Assembly: GCA_946481275.1 (NCBI GenBank)
Contig: CAMLMV010000037.1
Location: 1-64,000 of the forward strand
DNA from: an uncultured Massilia sp.
GTDB lineage: Bacteria; Pseudomonadota; Gammaproteobacteria; Burkholderiales; Burkholderiaceae
DNA: 64,000 bases
Direction of reading: 5' to 3'
Shown one piece after another: positions 62,445-64,000 of this stretch; the stretch's first letter is position 1, and the number at the start of each line of letters is the position of its first letter. The notes beneath the pieces were generated by a model. That model was not told the DNA's origin, ran no database searches, and saw nothing but the letters and a program-made list of their open reading frames with translations. The position numbers were made by a program, and so were the translations under genes.

Positions 62445-64000
62445 ATGGCTTCAATTGTTACCGGAATGAGCACCGCCCAGATCCAGGCGCTGACGACTTC
62501 CCAGATCGTCGCGTTGGCGACCGACGACATGACGTCGCTGAGCACGTCGCAGATCTCGGCACTGACGACGACCCAGGTGGCGGTGATCGAAACCCGCGAC
62601 CTGGCTGTGCTGAGCACGGCCCAGATCTCGGCCGGCTTCACCACGGCGCAGATCGCCGCGTTGACGACGGGCCAGATCTCGGCGCTGACCACGGCCCAGA
62701 CCACTTCGCTGACCACGCAGCAAGTGGCCGCCATCGAGACGGCCGACCTGGCCGCGATGAAGACGAGCCAGATCGCCGCGCTGACGACGAACCAGGTCGC
62801 GAACGGCCTGACGACGAACCAGATCGTCGCCCTGACCACGGCACAAGCCGCTGCCATGGGCACGGCGCAGGTGGCTGCGCTGGGTACGTCGCAAGTGGCC
62901 GCGCTGGAAACCCGCGACCTCGCCGCGCTGAAGACGGCCCAGGTGCAGGCGCTGTCGACCACGCAGATCGCCGCCGGCCTGACCACGGCGCAAGTCGCGT
63001 CGATGACGACCGCCCAGATCGCCGCGCTGACGACGAACCAGGTTGCCAACGGCCTGACGACGAACCAGATCGTCGCCCTGACCACGAGCCAGGCCGGTGC
63101 GCTGACCACCGCGCAGACCGCCTCCCTCGGCACGTCGCAAGTGGCCGCCATCGAGACGAACGACCTGGCCGCGATGAAGACGAGCCAGATCGCCGCCCTG
63201 ACGACCAGCCAGGTCGCCAACGGCCTGACGACGAACCAGATCGTCGCCCTGACCACGGCCCAGGCCGCTGCCCTGACGACCGCGCAGACCGGCGCGCTGG
63301 GTACGTCGCAAGTGGCCGCGCTGGAAACCCGTGATCTGGTGGCGCTGAAGACGAACCAGATCCAGGCGCTGTCGACCACGCAGATCTCGGCCGGCCTCTC
63401 CACCCAGCAGGTAGCCGCGCTGACGACGGCCCAAGTGGCCGCGCTGTCGACGAACCAGGTTGCCAACGGCCTGACGACGAACCAGATCGTCGCCCTGACC
63501 ACGGCACAAGCCGGCGCGCTGACCACTGCGCAAACTGCCTCCCTCGGCACCTCGCAGGTGGCCGCGATCACGACGAACGACCTGGCCGCGATGAAGACGA
63601 GCCAGATCGCCGCCCTGACCACGAGCCAGGTCGCGAACGGCCTGACGACGAACCAGATCGTCGCCCTGACGACCGCCCAGGCCGGCGCCCTGACGACCGG
63701 CCAGACCGCCGCGCTGACGACCGGCCAGGTCGCCGCGATCGAAACCCGCGATCTCGTCGCACTGAAGACGAACCAGATCCAGGCGCTGTCGACGACGCAG
63801 TTGTCGGCCGGCCTGACCACCGCCCAACTGGCCTCGATGACGACGGCCCAGATCGCCGCCCTGACGACGAACCAGGTTGCCAACGGCCTGACGACGAACC
63901 ACATCGTCGCCCTGACCACGGGCCAGGCCGGCGCCCTGACGACGGCCCAGACTTCGTCCCTGACGACCTCGCAGGCCAGCGCGCTGGAAACGGTCGACCT
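62445..64000 (+). CDS. Giant octapeptide-repeat protein, 3' end beyond window
   Basis: Translation from the ATG at 62445 gives at least 518 residues with no stop before the window ends. After MASIVTG the sequence is an almost unbroken tandem array of 8-residue units with consensus L-T-T-x-Q-[IVA]-x-A. Examples are MSTAQIQA, LTTSQIVA, LTTAQAAA and LGTSQVAA, with special units IETRDLVA and MKTSQIAA. Some units carry one extra residue and end in NG or AG (LTTNQVANG). About 62 complete units are visible. There is no N-terminal signal peptide, so a C-terminal secretion signal is possible but unseen. I do not recognise the family. The unbroken frame, ribosome site and codon use support real coding. 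Confidence 0.88.
   Translation, partial: MASIVTGMSTAQIQALTTSQIVALATDDMTSLSTSQISALTTTQVAVIETRDLAVLSTAQISAGFTTAQIAALTTGQISALTTAQTTSLTTQQVAAIETADLAAMKTSQIAALTTNQVANGLTTNQIVALTTAQAAAMGTAQVAALGTSQVAALETRDLAALKTAQVQALSTTQIAAGLTTAQVASMTTAQIAALTTNQVANGLTTNQIVALTTSQAGALTTAQTASLGTSQVAAIETNDLAAMKTSQIAALTTSQVANGLTTNQIVALTTAQAAALTTAQTGALGTSQVAALETRDLVALKTNQIQALSTTQISAGLSTQQVAALTTAQVAALSTNQVANGLTTNQIVALTTAQAGALTTAQTASLGTSQVAAITTNDLAAMKTSQIAALTTSQVANGLTTNQIVALTTAQAGALTTGQTAALTTGQVAAIETRDLVALKTNQIQALSTTQLSAGLTTAQLASMTTAQIAALTTNQVANGLTTNHIVALTTGQAGALTTAQTSSLTTSQASALETVD
62487..63990 (+). repeat. Hierarchical tandem repeat: 24/27-bp units in a 417-bp super-repeat
   Basis: The 8-residue units are ordered. Units ending in a D-L pattern (ETRDL, ETNDL, ETADL) recur at alternating intervals of 7 and 10 units. 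Equivalent ETRDL units start at 62904, 63321 and 63738, exactly 417 bp apart each time, which is 139 residues made of 14 units of 8 and 3 of 9. Within the super-repeat the order of unit types is largely conserved, so amplification of a 417-bp segment followed by divergence is likely. Confidence 0.88.

Noticed and set aside
62138..63919. Long minus-strand open frames of 593 and 483 codons over the repeat gene
   Set aside because: They mirror the 24-bp periodic sequence, which lacks stops in several frames. Their translations are repetitive shadows, and the plus frame has a ribosome site and a regular protein repeat.
62445..64000. CRISPR array
   Set aside because: The repeats are periodic coding units of 24-27 bp with no unique spacers of constant length, and they preserve a reading frame throughout.

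Overview
The window is GC-rich, densely coded DNA of a Gram-negative beta-proteobacterium. The mix of TonB-dependent carbohydrate uptake, an orphan type VI secretion (T6SS) vgrG island, many sensor kinases, chemoreceptors and short dispersed palindromes suggests an Oxalobacteraceae member such as Massilia, Duganella or Telluria. That placement is inference from gene content; no rRNA or other phylogenetic marker is present.

Layout. (1) 1-7421: a tightly overlapping lactate/glycolate oxidation operon (lutC fragment, lutB, lldP, glcD, glcE, glcF), cut by the left edge. (2) 7443-10349: a small proline-rich ORF with its own promoter, a hypothetical gene and a double-GAF histidine kinase. (3) 10355-16605: an outer-membrane barrel, then a T6SS island with an immunity-like gene, a polymorphic-toxin effector and vgrG on the minus strand in 4-nt overlaps, and a divergent PAAR gene. 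(4) 16767-23373: an SbmA/YddA-like ABC exporter, a PPC/DUF296 gene, a lipoprotein, and a hybrid kinase next to an HD-GYP response regulator. (5) 23534-30608: Nei-type glycosylase, a DUF3016 gene, an ECF sigma/anti-sigma/secreted protein operon, a thioesterase, an M20 peptidase and a three-gene cluster with a Tat-exported M15-like protein. (6) 30766-45038: M16 and M1 peptidases, an AlkD-like glycosylase, an isochorismatase-fold protein without the usual cysteine, a flavin monooxygenase, a beta-lactamase-fold lipoprotein, a Gly/Ser/Thr low-complexity secreted protein with a strong terminator, a sialate O-acetylesterase, a bestrophin, an aldo/keto reductase and UvsE. (7) 45100-45317: four copies of a 22-23 bp repeat in two inverted pairs, a REP/BIME-like element. 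(8) 45319-53365: a binding-protein plus kinase operon, two chemoreceptors, a host-attachment-family protein and a DUF2905 protein. (9) 53498-59839: a TonB receptor, GH20 hexosaminidase and AmpG-like MFS transporter, a GlcNAc-saccharide uptake operon. (10) 59892-62009: a DUF2058 gene, an AraC/GyrI-like regulator and a lipocalin. (11) 62445 to the right edge: the start of a very repetitive protein that is still open at 64000.

The most unusual object is the last gene. Its visible 518 residues are almost entirely an 8-residue repeat (consensus L-T-T-x-Q-[IVA]-x-A), with a Gly-containing 9-residue variant at set places. The units are organised into an exact 139-residue (417-bp) super-repeat of 17 units. 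The T6SS effector/immunity pair and the inverted-pair repeat element are the next most worthwhile targets.
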